Part shown: piece after piece, positions 8,231-16,575 of the stretch
Position numbering within the stretch: position 1 is the stretch's first letter
Layout: every line of letters begins with the position of its first letter
DNA from: Polyangiaceae bacterium
GTDB taxonomy: Bacteria; Myxococcota_A; Polyangia; Polyangiales; Polyangiaceae
Direction: 5' to 3'
DNA length: 64,000 bases
Assembly: GCA_025937785.1 (NCBI GenBank)
Contig: JAICQQ010000003.1
Location: 1-64,000, forward strand
Made by a program: the position numbers and the translations under genes
Notes under the pieces: model-generated
Told to the model about the DNA's origin: nothing
Seen by the model: the letters and a program-made list of their open reading frames with translations, nothing else
Databases searched by the model: none

Positions 8231-8986
8231 ATGCCGGCCCCAGGCAAAGCCCCCCCCGAAACCGCGGAAGTGTGGTTGCGCAAGGCGACGCTGGCACCGC
8301 TCTCCCGCGAACGGGCGAGCTTCGCTCGTAAGGGGCTACGAGCGCGGGGGGGGCGTGATCCGACGCTGCGCGCCATGCTGCTTCGCCAGCTTTACTTGGC
8401 GTACATGGAAGATCGCCTGTTCCAGAAGGCGCTCAAAGTGGCCCAGGATATCGTCGCCCTCGACGTCATGCCGGATGTCGCCCGGCAAGACGCGGCCCGT
8501 GCCTGCCTCGGCTTGGATGCGGTGGACGACGCCGTCGGTCACCTGCGGCTCGCGTGCCGCGTGTGCCCGCCGTCGCGGCGGGCCTTCCACTCGTGGACGC
8601 TGGGCAGCGTTTACTATCTCGCCGAACGCTATCATGAGGCAATCGCGGCCTTCCGTAAGGCGGCGACCTGGGGCACCAGCGACAAGCCCCTCTATCGTGC
8701 GCAACTGGCGCTCGCGACGCTCGCGGTCGGACAGACGGTAGACGACCTGGAAGGTCTGCGGGACGCGCTCGACGACGCGCCGTGTGGTCAAGGGTACGGC
8801 AAGTTCGTGCTCGGCGAGCTCGCGTACTACCTCGGAGATCTCGATGAAGCACACGCGTGCCTGGGATCGTTCGTCAAACGTACGGCAGGTGGTCGCGTCG
8901 CGCTGCAGGTGGCCCTCGAGCGCGAGCTCGAGAAGGCGCGCGCCCTGCTGGGGCGCCTGGACGAAGCGCGTATGAAGCGGGCTTGA
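8231..8986 (+). CDS. TPR-repeat protein
   Basis: A 251-residue soluble, all-helical protein with tetratricopeptide-like repeats (for example LGSVYYLAERYHEAIAAFRKA and LGELAYYLGDLDEAHACLGS). These normally form protein-protein interaction scaffolds. There is no signal peptide, so it is probably cytosolic. The ATG at 8231 lies 95 bp from the divergent lipoprotein start; the open frame extends further upstream only across that gene. No partner can be named. DsbD follows 68 bp downstream on the same strand. Confidence 0.75.
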   Translation: MPAPGKAPPETAEVWLRKATLAPLSRERASFARKGLRARGGRDPTLRAMLLRQLYLAYMEDRLFQKALKVAQDIVALDVMPDVARQDAARACLGLDAVDDAVGHLRLACRVCPPSRRAFHSWTLGSVYYLAERYHEAIAAFRKAATWGTSDKPLYRAQLALATLAVGQTVDDLEGLRDALDDAPCGQGYGKFVLGELAYYLGDLDEAHACLGSFVKRTAGGRVALQVALERELEKARALLGRLDEARMKRA

Positions 8987-9054
8987 CTGCGCAGCGCTGG
9001 CCCCCAATAAAACCCCGAAGCACCGCTGGGTTGTTTCCACTAGTACTAAAAACG

Positions 9055-10359
9055 ATGCGTCCCCAAGCCTCGATAGCGTTTGCCGGCATTCCCTTCGTTC
9101 TGGCGCTGTCGTCGGTGGCGCACGCGACCACCGAACCCGACCTGTTCACTCAGGCGCTGGCGAAGGGGCCGTTGTACGCGGCTGGCGCGGCGGTGCTGGG
9201 GGGTCTGGCCGTGAGCCTGACGCCGTGCGTGTACCCCATGGTGGCCGTCACCGTCAGCGCGTTTGGCGCGCGCGAAGCGAAGAGCCGCTGGGAAGGGACC
9301 AAGCTCTCCGCCGCCTTCATGCTGGGTATCGCTTGCATGTTCACGCCGCTCGGCGTGATCGCGGGGCTCACCGGCAGCGTGTTCGGCGCCGTGCTGCAAA
9401 ACCCGTGGGTCGTGCTGGGCATGGCTGGCTTGTTCCTGGCGATGGCGGCCTCGATGTTTGGAGCGTTCGAGATGACGTTGCCGTCGTCGCTCACCAACAA
9501 GCTGGCGACGATCGGGGGCATTGGTTACAAGGGTGCGTTCGGCCTGGGCTTCGTCTGCGGGGTCATTGCGGCGCCATGCTCGGGACCGGTGTTGACGGGC
9601 ATCCTCACGTGGATCGCGAATACCCAAAGCGCGCCTCTGGGCGGCGCGGCCATGGCAGCATTTTCACTGGGGCTTGGGTTCCCGTTCTTTCTGGTGGGAG
9701 CGTTCGCGGTTCAGCTGCCGAAGAGCGGCCCCTGGATGGTGCACGTGAAGTCGGTGCTGGGCATCGTGCTCATCGTCGTTGCCCTGTACTTCATCAACCT
9801 GCATTTTCCAGTCATCTCGAGCTTCGCACATCCCGGCGTCGGCTTCTTCGTGGCAGCGGGCGTGGCCGTGGGCGTGGGCGTGCTGCTGGGCGGGGTGCAT
9901 CGCGACTTTGCCGAGCCCAGCAACGGAGGTCGCGTGCTCAAGGCGTTGGGCGTGCTGCTGATCAGCGGCGGGGCCTTTCTCTGCATCGCCGCGGCGCTCA
10001 AGCCCAGCGCCACACTCTCCTGGGAAAAAACCGACTACGTGCTGGCACGTGAGAAAGCCCTGGCTGCGGAGCGGCCGATGCTCGTCGACTTCACGGCGTC
10101 TTGGTGTGTCGCGTGCAAAGAGCTCGACAAACTCACGTTTTCTCACGACGCGGTCGAACGAGAGGCGGGCCGTTTCATCGCCGTGCGAGTCGACGCTACC
10201 GACGACGAAGACCCCAAGGTCGAAAAGGCACTGGCCGAGTTTCGCGTGAAGGGCCTGCCCACGGTCATCCTCTTCGACTCGGAGGGGCGCGAAGCCAGGC
10301 GCTTCAACGATTTCGTCGAGGCGGAGCCTTTCCTCGAGGCGTTGCGCAAGGTCAACTGA
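9055..10359 (+). CDS. DsbD-type thiol:disulfide interchange protein without the N-terminal alpha domain
   Basis: A 434-residue inner-membrane protein. A signal/first segment leads into the eight-helix DsbD/CcdA transmembrane domain, with the paired cysteines Cys58 (TPCVYP) and Cys175 (APCSGP). A C-terminal thioredoxin domain with CVAC (351-354) follows at about 320-434. It would carry electrons from cytosolic thioredoxin to periplasmic thiols for disulfide isomerisation or cytochrome c maturation. The periplasmic DsbD-alpha domain of E. coli is absent, so reductant must pass to separate partners. The SCO and cytochrome c genes of the next operon are plausible clients (inference). Confidence 0.92.
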   Translation: MRPQASIAFAGIPFVLALSSVAHATTEPDLFTQALAKGPLYAAGAAVLGGLAVSLTPCVYPMVAVTVSAFGAREAKSRWEGTKLSAAFMLGIACMFTPLGVIAGLTGSVFGAVLQNPWVVLGMAGLFLAMAASMFGAFEMTLPSSLTNKLATIGGIGYKGAFGLGFVCGVIAAPCSGPVLTGILTWIANTQSAPLGGAAMAAFSLGLGFPFFLVGAFAVQLPKSGPWMVHVKSVLGIVLIVVALYFINLHFPVISSFAHPGVGFFVAAGVAVGVGVLLGGVHRDFAEPSNGGRVLKALGVLLISGGAFLCIAAALKPSATLSWEKTDYVLAREKALAAERPMLVDFTASWCVACKELDKLTFSHDAVEREAGRFIAVRVDATDDEDPKVEKALAEFRVKGLPTVILFDSEGREARRFNDFVEAEPFLEALRKVN

Positions 10360-10444
10360 AGCGCCGCCATCGGGCGCCACCCTGGAACGCGCATTTCGAT
10401 TTGCCCGCTCAGCGCGAGCTCAGCCGGTGCTATGCGGCGACCAT

Positions 10445-10497
10445 GCTACGAGCTCCGAGCGCGGAGTAGCGCGGACGGTCGCCGGCGCTGAGCGCCG
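10445..10497. terminator. Two short hairpins between convergent genes
   Basis: This 140-bp convergent gap (dsbD-like and SLC13-like genes) holds GCTAC/GTAGC enclosing TCCG/CGGA (10445-10470) and the tight hairpin CGGCGC-TGA-GCGCCG (10483-10497). No T-run follows on either strand. A bidirectional terminator role is a guess from position. Confidence 0.3.
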
Positions 10498-10499
10498 CC

Positions 10500-11729
10500 T
10501 CAAGATGCGCCGGCCAACGTGACCACCCACAGTGTTCCCACGATGGTCGTGGCGAGGGCAATCGGAAGCCCGGCCTTCAGGTGCTGCCAAAAACCGAGGC
10601 CACCCACGTCGCGCGCTGTCTCGGCCACGATGATGTTGGCGACCGAGCCCAGCAATGTCAGGTTTCCCGCGAAGGTGCTGGCCATGGCCAGCAACTGCCA
10701 ACCGAGCGTCGCATCACCCAGGGCGTTGACTTGATCGCGAACCACGAGGATGAACGGAACGTTGGACACCAGGTTCGAGCCCACCAAGAAGATCCCGGAA
10801 AGCCAGAACCCGTCCGCGAGCCCCTGGCCGTGCTCCGCGAGCGGAAACCTGGCGAAGAATGCCGCAGGGGCGCCGCTCTTCTCGAGGGCTGCCACGACGA
10901 CGAACAGGCCCGCGAAGAACAGCAGCAGCGTCCAATCGATGCGAGGCCAGAGCTCGCGAGTATCACGCCGGTGGAGCAGCATCAGCGCCACGAATCCGGC
11001 AGCCGCCGCCCAGGCTAGGTTGGCTCCCAAGGCGTAGGCGATCGACGTCAAGAACACGACGCCGAGACTCATGCGGGCCGCGCGCGAGATCGGTTCCACG
11101 CGTCTCGGAGGCGTGAGCGTGGCGCTCCTCAGTGGTTCGCGAAAGAGCAGCCCCAAAATCAGATGGTTCAGCGCCAGGCCCAGCACCGCGACCGGCGCCA
11201 TCACCAGCAAGAACTCGCGATACACGAGGCCCCCGAGCAGCCCGCACAGCATGTTTTGGGGGTTTCCGACCAGCGTGGCCACGCTGCCGGTGTTCGCGGC
11301 GGTCGCCAGCGCCAACAGAAACGGCGTTGCCGGCAGCCGGTGTTCGCGAACGATGCGAACCACCACGGGCGCTCCCAGCACACACACGGCGTCGTTGGTG
11401 ATCGCCGCGCTCAGCATGCCCGCTCCCCACACGATCATTCCGAGCAAACGTCGAGGCGTGCGCGCCCACGCGACGAGCTGGGTCTCGACCTGATCGAAAA
11501 AACCATCGACGGCCAGAAATGCGCCCATGCCCATCACGCCAAACAGCAGCAACAGCGTCGCGCTGTCCACCGCGGCCAGCGCAGCTTCTGGCGTCAGAGC
11601 ACCCAGTGCCACGCAGGCCACGGCGCCAGCGAGCGCTATCGCCGGCCGATCGAACCCCAGGAGCCGAAGCCGCCGCGCGGAGACCAAGAGGTAGGTCACG
11701 ACGAAGATGGCGATGCCCACGGTGTTCAA
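10500..11729 (-). CDS. SLC13/ArsB-type ion transporter superfamily permease
   Basis: A 409-residue polytopic inner-membrane protein with about 11-12 hydrophobic segments, of the ion transporter superfamily (arsenite/Na+/dicarboxylate/NhaD-like). The two re-entrant signatures appear as SAAITNDAVCVLGAP and, in the second half, SNLVSNVPFILVV. NTGSVATLVGNPQN lies between them. Family members move small anions or exchange Na+/H+; the substrate cannot be told. It starts 46 bp after the cytochrome c gene stop, so it may be the last gene of the ABC/SCO operon. Confidence 0.85.
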   Translation of the reverse strand: MNTVGIAIFVVTYLLVSARRLRLLGFDRPAIALAGAVACVALGALTPEAALAAVDSATLLLLFGVMGMGAFLAVDGFFDQVETQLVAWARTPRRLLGMIVWGAGMLSAAITNDAVCVLGAPVVVRIVREHRLPATPFLLALATAANTGSVATLVGNPQNMLCGLLGGLVYREFLLVMAPVAVLGLALNHLILGLLFREPLRSATLTPPRRVEPISRAARMSLGVVFLTSIAYALGANLAWAAAAGFVALMLLHRRDTRELWPRIDWTLLLFFAGLFVVVAALEKSGAPAAFFARFPLAEHGQGLADGFWLSGIFLVGSNLVSNVPFILVVRDQVNALGDATLGWQLLAMASTFAGNLTLLGSVANIIVAETARDVGGLGFWQHLKAGLPIALATTIVGTLWVVTLAGAS

Positions 11730-11775
11730 GGCGGCGGGACTTTAGCGTCGCCGCGTGTCTCTGACCAGCGGAGCT

Positions 11776-12144
11776 TCAGCGGATGGATGCCGCGGCGGTC
11801 GCCGTAGGGGTTCCCGCGGTCACCCAGCTCGCGAGGACCTGGCGCTCCGCGTCGGTCATGCCGGTCTTGTTCATGAGCGGCATGCTGCGGTCCAGGGCCA
11901 CGCGAACTCGGATGCGTTCGGCGTGCTCGACCATGTCGGTCGCCGTGTCGAACACGATGCCACCCGGCGCGATCGGAAAGGCGCGCTCCGTGGGGTGTTT
12001 CGAATGGCAGCTGATGCAGTGCTCGTCGACCAGGCGGCGTGCCTCGGAATACGCAGGAGCGCGCGGCGCGGTGTCACACGCCGCCAGCCACCACGCCACG
12101 AGGCTCCCTCCCGCGAGCCCGACGAGCCGCCTCGCCGGGGACAC
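11776..12144 (-). CDS. Cytochrome c lipoprotein, PuuD C-terminal domain type
   Basis: A 122-residue monohaem cytochrome c anchored as a lipoprotein (lipobox Cys23, WLAAC). The haem site is CISCH (43-47). Sequence after it (PIAPGGIVFDTATDM, RSMPLMNKTGMTDAER) closely resembles the cytochrome domain at the C-terminus of urate hydroxylase PuuD, including the likely axial Met, but the PuuD membrane domain is absent. GTG at 12144 was chosen because it sits just after the ATPase stop and yields a clean signal; a TTG at 12156 is an alternative. Likely role: periplasmic electron carrier for this operon. Confidence 0.8.
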   Translation of the reverse strand: MSPARRLVGLAGGSLVAWWLAACDTAPRAPAYSEARRLVDEHCISCHSKHPTERAFPIAPGGIVFDTATDMVEHAERIRVRVALDRSMPLMNKTGMTDAERQVLASWVTAGTPTATAAASIR

Positions 12145-12145
12145 C

Positions 12146-12955
12146 TCACAATCCAAGTTCGCTCAGTACCTGCTCTTTGAGCGACTGAGCCTCGGGGCTG
12201 GTCAGCTTGCGCGGGTGAGCGAGGTCGACGTCGATGCTACACTTGATGGTCGCCGGTCGCGGTGAGAGCACCAAAATGCGATCGGCCAGGTGAATCGCTT
12301 CCTCGACGTCGTGCGTGATGAGGACCAGCGTCTGCTCTTGTTCGCGGAGCAGCTGCAAGAGCTCGTTGCGCATGCGCAGGCTCATCAGGGCATCCAACGC
12401 CGAGAACGGCTCATCCATGTACAAGATCTCGGGCTTCACCGCGAAGGCGCGGGCCAACTCCACACGCTTCAGCATGCCGCCGGAAAGTTCGTGAGGGTAC
12501 TGTCGCTCGAAGCCTTTGAGACCGACCAGTTCGGTGAAGCGTGCCGCGATCGCGAGCCGCTCGGCGTGGGTACCCGTGTTCAGGCCGAACGCGATGTTCT
12601 CTTGCACCGAGAGCCAAGGGAACACCGACCCCTGCTGCGAAATGACGATACCTTTGCGATCCGCCCGCCGCCGCGGCACGCCGTCGATGAGGACTCCCCC
12701 GCGATCGGCCGGATTGAACCCAGCCAAAATACCGAGCAGCGTGGACTTGCCGCAGCCCGAGGGGCCGACGATGGCAACGGTTTGACCGGCGGCCACCGAG
12801 AAGCTGATGCCTCCCACCACCTCGAGCACACCGGCATCGGTGGGGAAGCTTTTGTAGATCTCGTCCACGACGATCTTGTGTGCCGCGCGGGCCGGAGCCT
12901 CGGACACTGGAGCTTCAGCAGCCCAGGTCAGAGGGAACGTTGCATCATTTGACAT
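12146..12955 (-). CDS. NitT/TauT-type ABC transporter ATP-binding protein
   Basis: A 269-residue ATPase of the nitrate/sulfonate/taurine/bicarbonate ABC importer group. Visible are Walker A GPSGCGKST (64-72), a Q-loop around SQQGS (106-110), signature LSGGM (157-161, with Met in place of the usual Gln), Walker B ILYMDE (177-182) and the H-loop LITHD. An N-terminal extension of ~27 residues precedes the domain. It overlaps the permease stop by 11 bp and would power import with that permease and the substrate-binding protein upstream in the operon. Confidence 0.93.
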   Translation of the reverse strand: MSNDATFPLTWAAEAPVSEAPARAAHKIVVDEIYKSFPTDAGVLEVVGGISFSVAAGQTVAIVGPSGCGKSTLLGILAGFNPADRGGVLIDGVPRRRADRKGIVISQQGSVFPWLSVQENIAFGLNTGTHAERLAIAARFTELVGLKGFERQYPHELSGGMLKRVELARAFAVKPEILYMDEPFSALDALMSLRMRNELLQLLREQEQTLVLITHDVEEAIHLADRILVLSPRPATIKCSIDVDLAHPRKLTSPEAQSLKEQVLSELGL

Positions 12956-13712
12956 ACTGCCACCTCACCGACTTGAGTCCTTCGAACGAGCGCATGAGTG
13001 AATCCAATAGGAGCCCGATGATGCCGATGATGACCATGCCTGCGATCACGAGGTCGTAGCGGTTGCCGGCGTTGCGCGAGTCCATGATCATGTAACCGAG
13101 CCCCGACTTCAGCGCGATCATCTCGGCGGCAACGACCACCAACCACGCCACGCCGACCCCGACGCGCATGCCAATCAAGACTTGTGGGAGCACTGCAGGC
13201 ACCACGACCCGGCGCATCGCCTCGAAGCGAGAGACGCCGAAGTTTTCGGCTGCCCGCAGGTAGCGCGGGTCGATGCTGTGCACACCCACGGCCGTCTGCA
13301 GAATCATGGGGAACACGGAGGCGATGAAGATCAGGAAGATCGGCGATGCGTTGCCGATGCCAAACCACAAGATCGCGATCGGAATCCAGGCGATCGGCGA
13401 GATTGGCCGCAGCATCTGAAAAACCGGGTTCAGCGTCATGTAGACGGAGTTGACGCGGCCCATCCACAGCCCGAGCGGAATGGCCACCACGAAGGCGAGC
13501 AGGAAACCCGCACCGACGCGCATGAGTGACGCGCCAATATGATCCCAGAGCGTGCCGTCGTTGATCAACTCGACGGTCCCCGTCACGACTTGCCAGGGTG
13601 TCGGGAAGATGACGCTGCCGCTGCGTACCACCGCGGCCCACCACACGGAAACCAGCAGCGCCAGCAGCACCGAGGGCAGGAATAGTGATTTGGCAGTGAG
13701 ACGGGTTCGCAT
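12945..13712 (-). CDS. NitT/TauT-type ABC transporter permease
   Basis: A 255-residue inner-membrane permease with about six membrane segments and the BPD_transp_1 EAA loop (AAENFGVSRFEAMRRVVVPAV, trimmed motif around residues 150-175). It pairs with the downstream ATPase. The ATG at 13712 follows an AGGAGAA Shine-Dalgarno, and the longer upstream frame overlaps the cupredoxin gene. The substrate is not determined, but the family mostly imports small oxyanions, sulfonates, bicarbonate, cyanate or pyrimidine-like compounds. Confidence 0.92.
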   Translation of the reverse strand: MRTRLTAKSLFLPSVLLALLVSVWWAAVVRSGSVIFPTPWQVVTGTVELINDGTLWDHIGASLMRVGAGFLLAFVVAIPLGLWMGRVNSVYMTLNPVFQMLRPISPIAWIPIAILWFGIGNASPIFLIFIASVFPMILQTAVGVHSIDPRYLRAAENFGVSRFEAMRRVVVPAVLPQVLIGMRVGVGVAWLVVVAAEMIALKSGLGYMIMDSRNAGNRYDLVIAGMVIIGIIGLLLDSLMRSFEGLKSVRWQYVK

Positions 13713-13720
13713 ACGTTCTC

Positions 13721-14155
13721 CTAGAGCGACACTATATGCGCCGCGAAATGCTCGGCTCGGTACCTGAGCCGTGACCAAGGCGTATTCGGCCCCTCGGCGA
13801 CGATGACCTTCATTTGACCGCTCGTGTGCGCGGTGCATTCGAACTGGTACTCGGAGGCCACGTTGAACGGCAGGCGGAAGCTCTGACCGGGCATGATCAA
13901 GGTCGGTCCGAAGATCTGCGGCACGCTGTCGAGGTTACGGAGCACCAATACGTCGCGTAGCCCGAGCACCAAGCGGATTTCGGAGGGCAGCACTTCGGCG
14001 TCGACGCCCGCGCGCCGCATTTCCCAAGTGCCGCTGGGGATTTCGAAGAGTGCGTCGCGAGACTCGACCGGCACCGGGACCAGCGCGGCGGCGAGCGTCA
14101 CACCGCCGATCGCGACCAGCGCCACCCCCAGGGCCTTCGAACGTGCAAGCTTCAT
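13721..14155 (-). CDS. Cupredoxin-like periplasmic protein lacking one copper ligand
   Basis: A 144-residue protein with an N-terminal signal/anchor (about 8-25) and a cupredoxin-like beta fold. The C-terminal ligand loop has Cys107, His110 and Met115 (ECTAHTSGQM). The usual first histidine in the N-x-D-x-x-P-H segment is replaced by Gln80 (RNLDSVPQIFG), so a normal type-1 site would be incomplete. It overlaps the SCO gene by 4 bp (ATGA). It may bind copper differently, hand it over, or be a structural relic. Confidence 0.75.
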   Translation of the reverse strand: MKLARSKALGVALVAIGGVTLAAALVPVPVESRDALFEIPSGTWEMRRAGVDAEVLPSEIRLVLGLRDVLVLRNLDSVPQIFGPTLIMPGQSFRLPFNVASEYQFECTAHTSGQMKVIVAEGPNTPWSRLRYRAEHFAAHIVSL

Positions 14156-14757
14156 GTGTCTAGCAGCCGCTTCACGTCATGGAGGATGTCAGCCGCTGGC
14201 TCCCCGAATGGTACCAGTAGACGCAGCACACCCTGCTTGTCGATCAAGTAGATGGATGTGGAGTGGTGCACCTCGTACTGGAGCTTCTCGTTCTCGGACT
14301 GGACCTTGTTCGCGACCACCCCGTAGGCGTGCTGCAGAGCGTCGAGCTTCGACGAGTCGCCGGTCGCCCCGCGGAAGTCCGCGTCGAAGAAGCCCAAGAA
14401 CTCGCGCAGGCGTCCGGGGGTGTCTCGTTCGGGATCGACCGTGACGAACACCACCTGCAATTCTTTCGAGAGATCACCCAGACTCTTGTCCACATCTGCC
14501 AGGCGGCTGAGAGTCACCGGGCAAATGCGGGGGCAATGGCTGAACCCGAACGCCAGCGCGACCACCTTGCCACGGAAGTCGCGCAGCGCGATGGGCGAGC
14601 CATGCGACCCCTCCAGTTCGAAGTCGGGCGCTTCCCGCGGTGGATCGAAGACACCCGAACGGTAGCCCTCGCTCTTGCAGCCAGCGCCAAAGGTCCCGGC
14701 GAGCGCCAGCGCGACGAGTGCCAGGCGACGCTGCCAGGGATGACGTCGGTCCTTCAT
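14152..14757 (-). CDS. SCO1/SenC family copper-thioredoxin lipoprotein
   Basis: A 201-residue lipoprotein (lipobox GTFGAGC, Cys27) with a thioredoxin-fold SCO domain. The copper-binding CPRIC motif (Cys75, Cys79) and the distal His165 in HHSTSIYLID are intact. SCO proteins deliver copper to, or reduce cysteines of, CuA sites in cytochrome oxidase and N2O reductase. No oxidase gene is in the window. Its place between an ABC substrate-binding protein and a cupredoxin-like protein, with ATGA overlaps on both sides, indicates obligate co-expression. Confidence 0.92.
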   Translation of the reverse strand: MKDRRHPWQRRLALVALALAGTFGAGCKSEGYRSGVFDPPREAPDFELEGSHGSPIALRDFRGKVVALAFGFSHCPRICPVTLSRLADVDKSLGDLSKELQVVFVTVDPERDTPGRLREFLGFFDADFRGATGDSSKLDALQHAYGVVANKVQSENEKLQYEVHHSTSIYLIDKQGVLRLLVPFGEPAADILHDVKRLLDT

Positions 14758-15767
14758 AGCCGCACCTCGTGCGCCATCGCTGCCTTGGCGAACCGTTCGG
14801 TGACGTATTGCTCGTAGGGGGCCGGTGCCTTGAGCGTGCCGGCCTCCAGCGAGAGCTGCATCAGCTCGTCGAACTCTTCGCGGATCATCCGCAGGTCGCC
14901 GTAGGTCACCCGATCGGCGGGGTTATTCATGACGAACTGCAGAATGGACTTGTCTTGATTGAAGTACTGGCGCGTCGCTGCGATCTCGACGGCCTTGTCT
15001 CGGTTTCGCCTGGTCTTGTCGAGCCAGGCGCCGGCGCTCAGCACCCCGTTGACCAGCTCTTGCACCAGCTCGGGGGCATCGTTGATCAGCTCTTCGCGCA
15101 CGGTGAGCACGCAACAGATGTAGTTGCGCCATTCGTCGCGGGTCATCTTGAGCGGGATGGCGTAGCCTGCCTTCTGCGCCGCCGCGCCGAAGGGTTCACC
15201 GGTGCAGTAGGCGTCGACGGCTTTGGCGTAGAGCGCTGCCGGCATATCGGGGGGCGGCATTTCGACGAGCTCGATCTGCTCGACGCGCATCCCCTCTTCC
15301 TTCAGCATCTTCCGAAGAAACAGCAGATCGACCGCGAACCGGCTGGGGATAGCCACACGCTTGCCGGTGAGATCCTTGAATTTGCGATAGGGCGAGTCTT
15401 TGCGGACCATGATCACCGCCCCAGATCGGTGGCCCAGCGCCACGATCTTCACGGGAATCTTCTTGCTCGTGAGGTCCATGACGAGCGGGGCCAGCATGTA
15501 CGCCGCCTGGATCCGCCCCGCCATCAGGGACTCTTTGATCTCGGGCCAGCCGGAGTACTTCGAGTACTCGAACAGCCTTCCTTTCACGCTGCCCGTCTGT
15601 TGCTGCAGGAGTCGGGACGCGCAGGCAATGGGCAGCGTTAGGTTGCAGGTCACAGGCAACCCGCCCACTACCAAGGGGCTCGCTGGCGAGTTGTCCGACG
15701 AACTCTTGCAACCAAGAGCTACGGTAGCCGCTCCCAGCATGAAGCTTCGGCGAGTCGTCAGCGTCAT
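14754..15767 (-). CDS. NrtA/SsuA-like ABC substrate-binding lipoprotein
   Basis: A 337-residue periplasmic binding protein of the NitT/TauT group (NMT1-like fold). It begins with a twin-arginine-like TRRSFMLGAA signal and a Cys after ALG, so it may be Tat-exported and lipidated. Family features are the GGLPVTCNLTLPIA entry strand, GAVIMVRKDS, LTGKRVAIPS, VDAYCTGEPFG and NYICCVLTVREE. Several cysteines remain in the mature chain. ATG at 15767 and GTG at 15773 are both possible; neither has a strong Shine-Dalgarno. It is first in the operon and overlaps the SCO gene by 4 bp. The ligand is unknown. Confidence 0.88.
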   Translation of the reverse strand: MTLTTRRSFMLGAATVALGCKSSSDNSPASPLVVGGLPVTCNLTLPIACASRLLQQQTGSVKGRLFEYSKYSGWPEIKESLMAGRIQAAYMLAPLVMDLTSKKIPVKIVALGHRSGAVIMVRKDSPYRKFKDLTGKRVAIPSRFAVDLLFLRKMLKEEGMRVEQIELVEMPPPDMPAALYAKAVDAYCTGEPFGAAAQKAGYAIPLKMTRDEWRNYICCVLTVREELINDAPELVQELVNGVLSAGAWLDKTRRNRDKAVEIAATRQYFNQDKSILQFVMNNPADRVTYGDLRMIREEFDELMQLSLEAGTLKAPAPYEQYVTERFAKAAMAHEVRL

Positions 15768-16056
15768 ACTCACGCGAAGTGTAACTTCAGGTTGGTGTGA
15801 GACAAGGAACTTCTACTATGCTCATCAGTGCTGCTACCGACGCGGCGGGGGCATTTACAAGAACCGCCGTGAACGATCGTGTGTGCGCAGAACAGCTGGC
15901 GGAATTCGTCAGGGAGTGGGGCGTACTCCGAAATCACTCGCGCAAATCGCGGTGCTGGGCCGTTGCGAGCCCGCGGCGACGCTAGGTTACGGACGCCTTG
16001 CGAATGTCTAAAGACTCGGGCGTGTGAGCGGCGCTCGGGCTCGTGTATACCGAGCC

Positions 16057-16575
16057 ATGCACGCCGAGGACACGGCTTCGAAACCGATCGATTACTGGGT
16101 AGAAAGGCTAGGGTTGCAACCGCACCCCGAAGGTGGCTTGTACGCCGAGACCTATCGATCGAGCGGGCGCCACACGGGTGAATACGAGGACTTCCCGGGC
16201 CAACGCAGTTTTGCCACGGGCATTTATTTTTTGCTCCCGGCGGGTGTCTTCTCGGCTCTGCATCGTATCCGCTCCGACGAGCTCTGGCATTTCTACTGTG
16301 GCGCGCCGCTCGAGATCGCCGCGATCGACCGCGAAGGCGAGCTGTCGATCAAGACTCTGGGGTTGGATCTGGAACGGGGTCAAGCGCCGCAGCACGTGGT
16401 CAGCGCCGGCGCATGGTTCGGCGCCTCAGTGACAGCCGCTAGTGGCTACACGCTCGTGGGTTGCACCGTGGCACCCGGCTTCGACTTTCTCGATTTCGAG
16501 CTCGCGCGGCGCGGAGAGTTGATGGCGCGGTATCCACAGCACGCGCACCTGATTGCCCGTTATACGCGCCGCTAG
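16057..16575 (+). CDS. DUF985 cupin-fold protein
   Basis: A 172-residue protein of the DUF985 (cupin_5) family: one small beta-barrel, function undetermined, sometimes proposed to bind sugar-like ligands. Typical features are PHPEGGLYAETYRS, FATGIYFLLPAG, HRIRSDELWHFYCG and the C-terminal VAPGFDFLDFEL. The ATG at 16057 matches the family start; a GTG 33 bp upstream is open but adds atypical residues. Its TAG stop shares the tetranucleotide CTAG with the stop of convergent comF. Confidence 0.88.
   Translation: MHAEDTASKPIDYWVERLGLQPHPEGGLYAETYRSSGRHTGEYEDFPGQRSFATGIYFLLPAGVFSALHRIRSDELWHFYCGAPLEIAAIDREGELSIKTLGLDLERGQAPQHVVSAGAWFGASVTAASGYTLVGCTVAPGFDFLDFELARRGELMARYPQHAHLIARYTRR

Noticed and set aside
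15797-15985. 62-residue plus-strand open frame in the gap after the substrate-binding protein
   Set aside because: Codon use is not gene-like, there is no Shine-Dalgarno or motif, and it runs on into several other overlapping short frames. I treat the 289-bp gap as a divergent promoter region.
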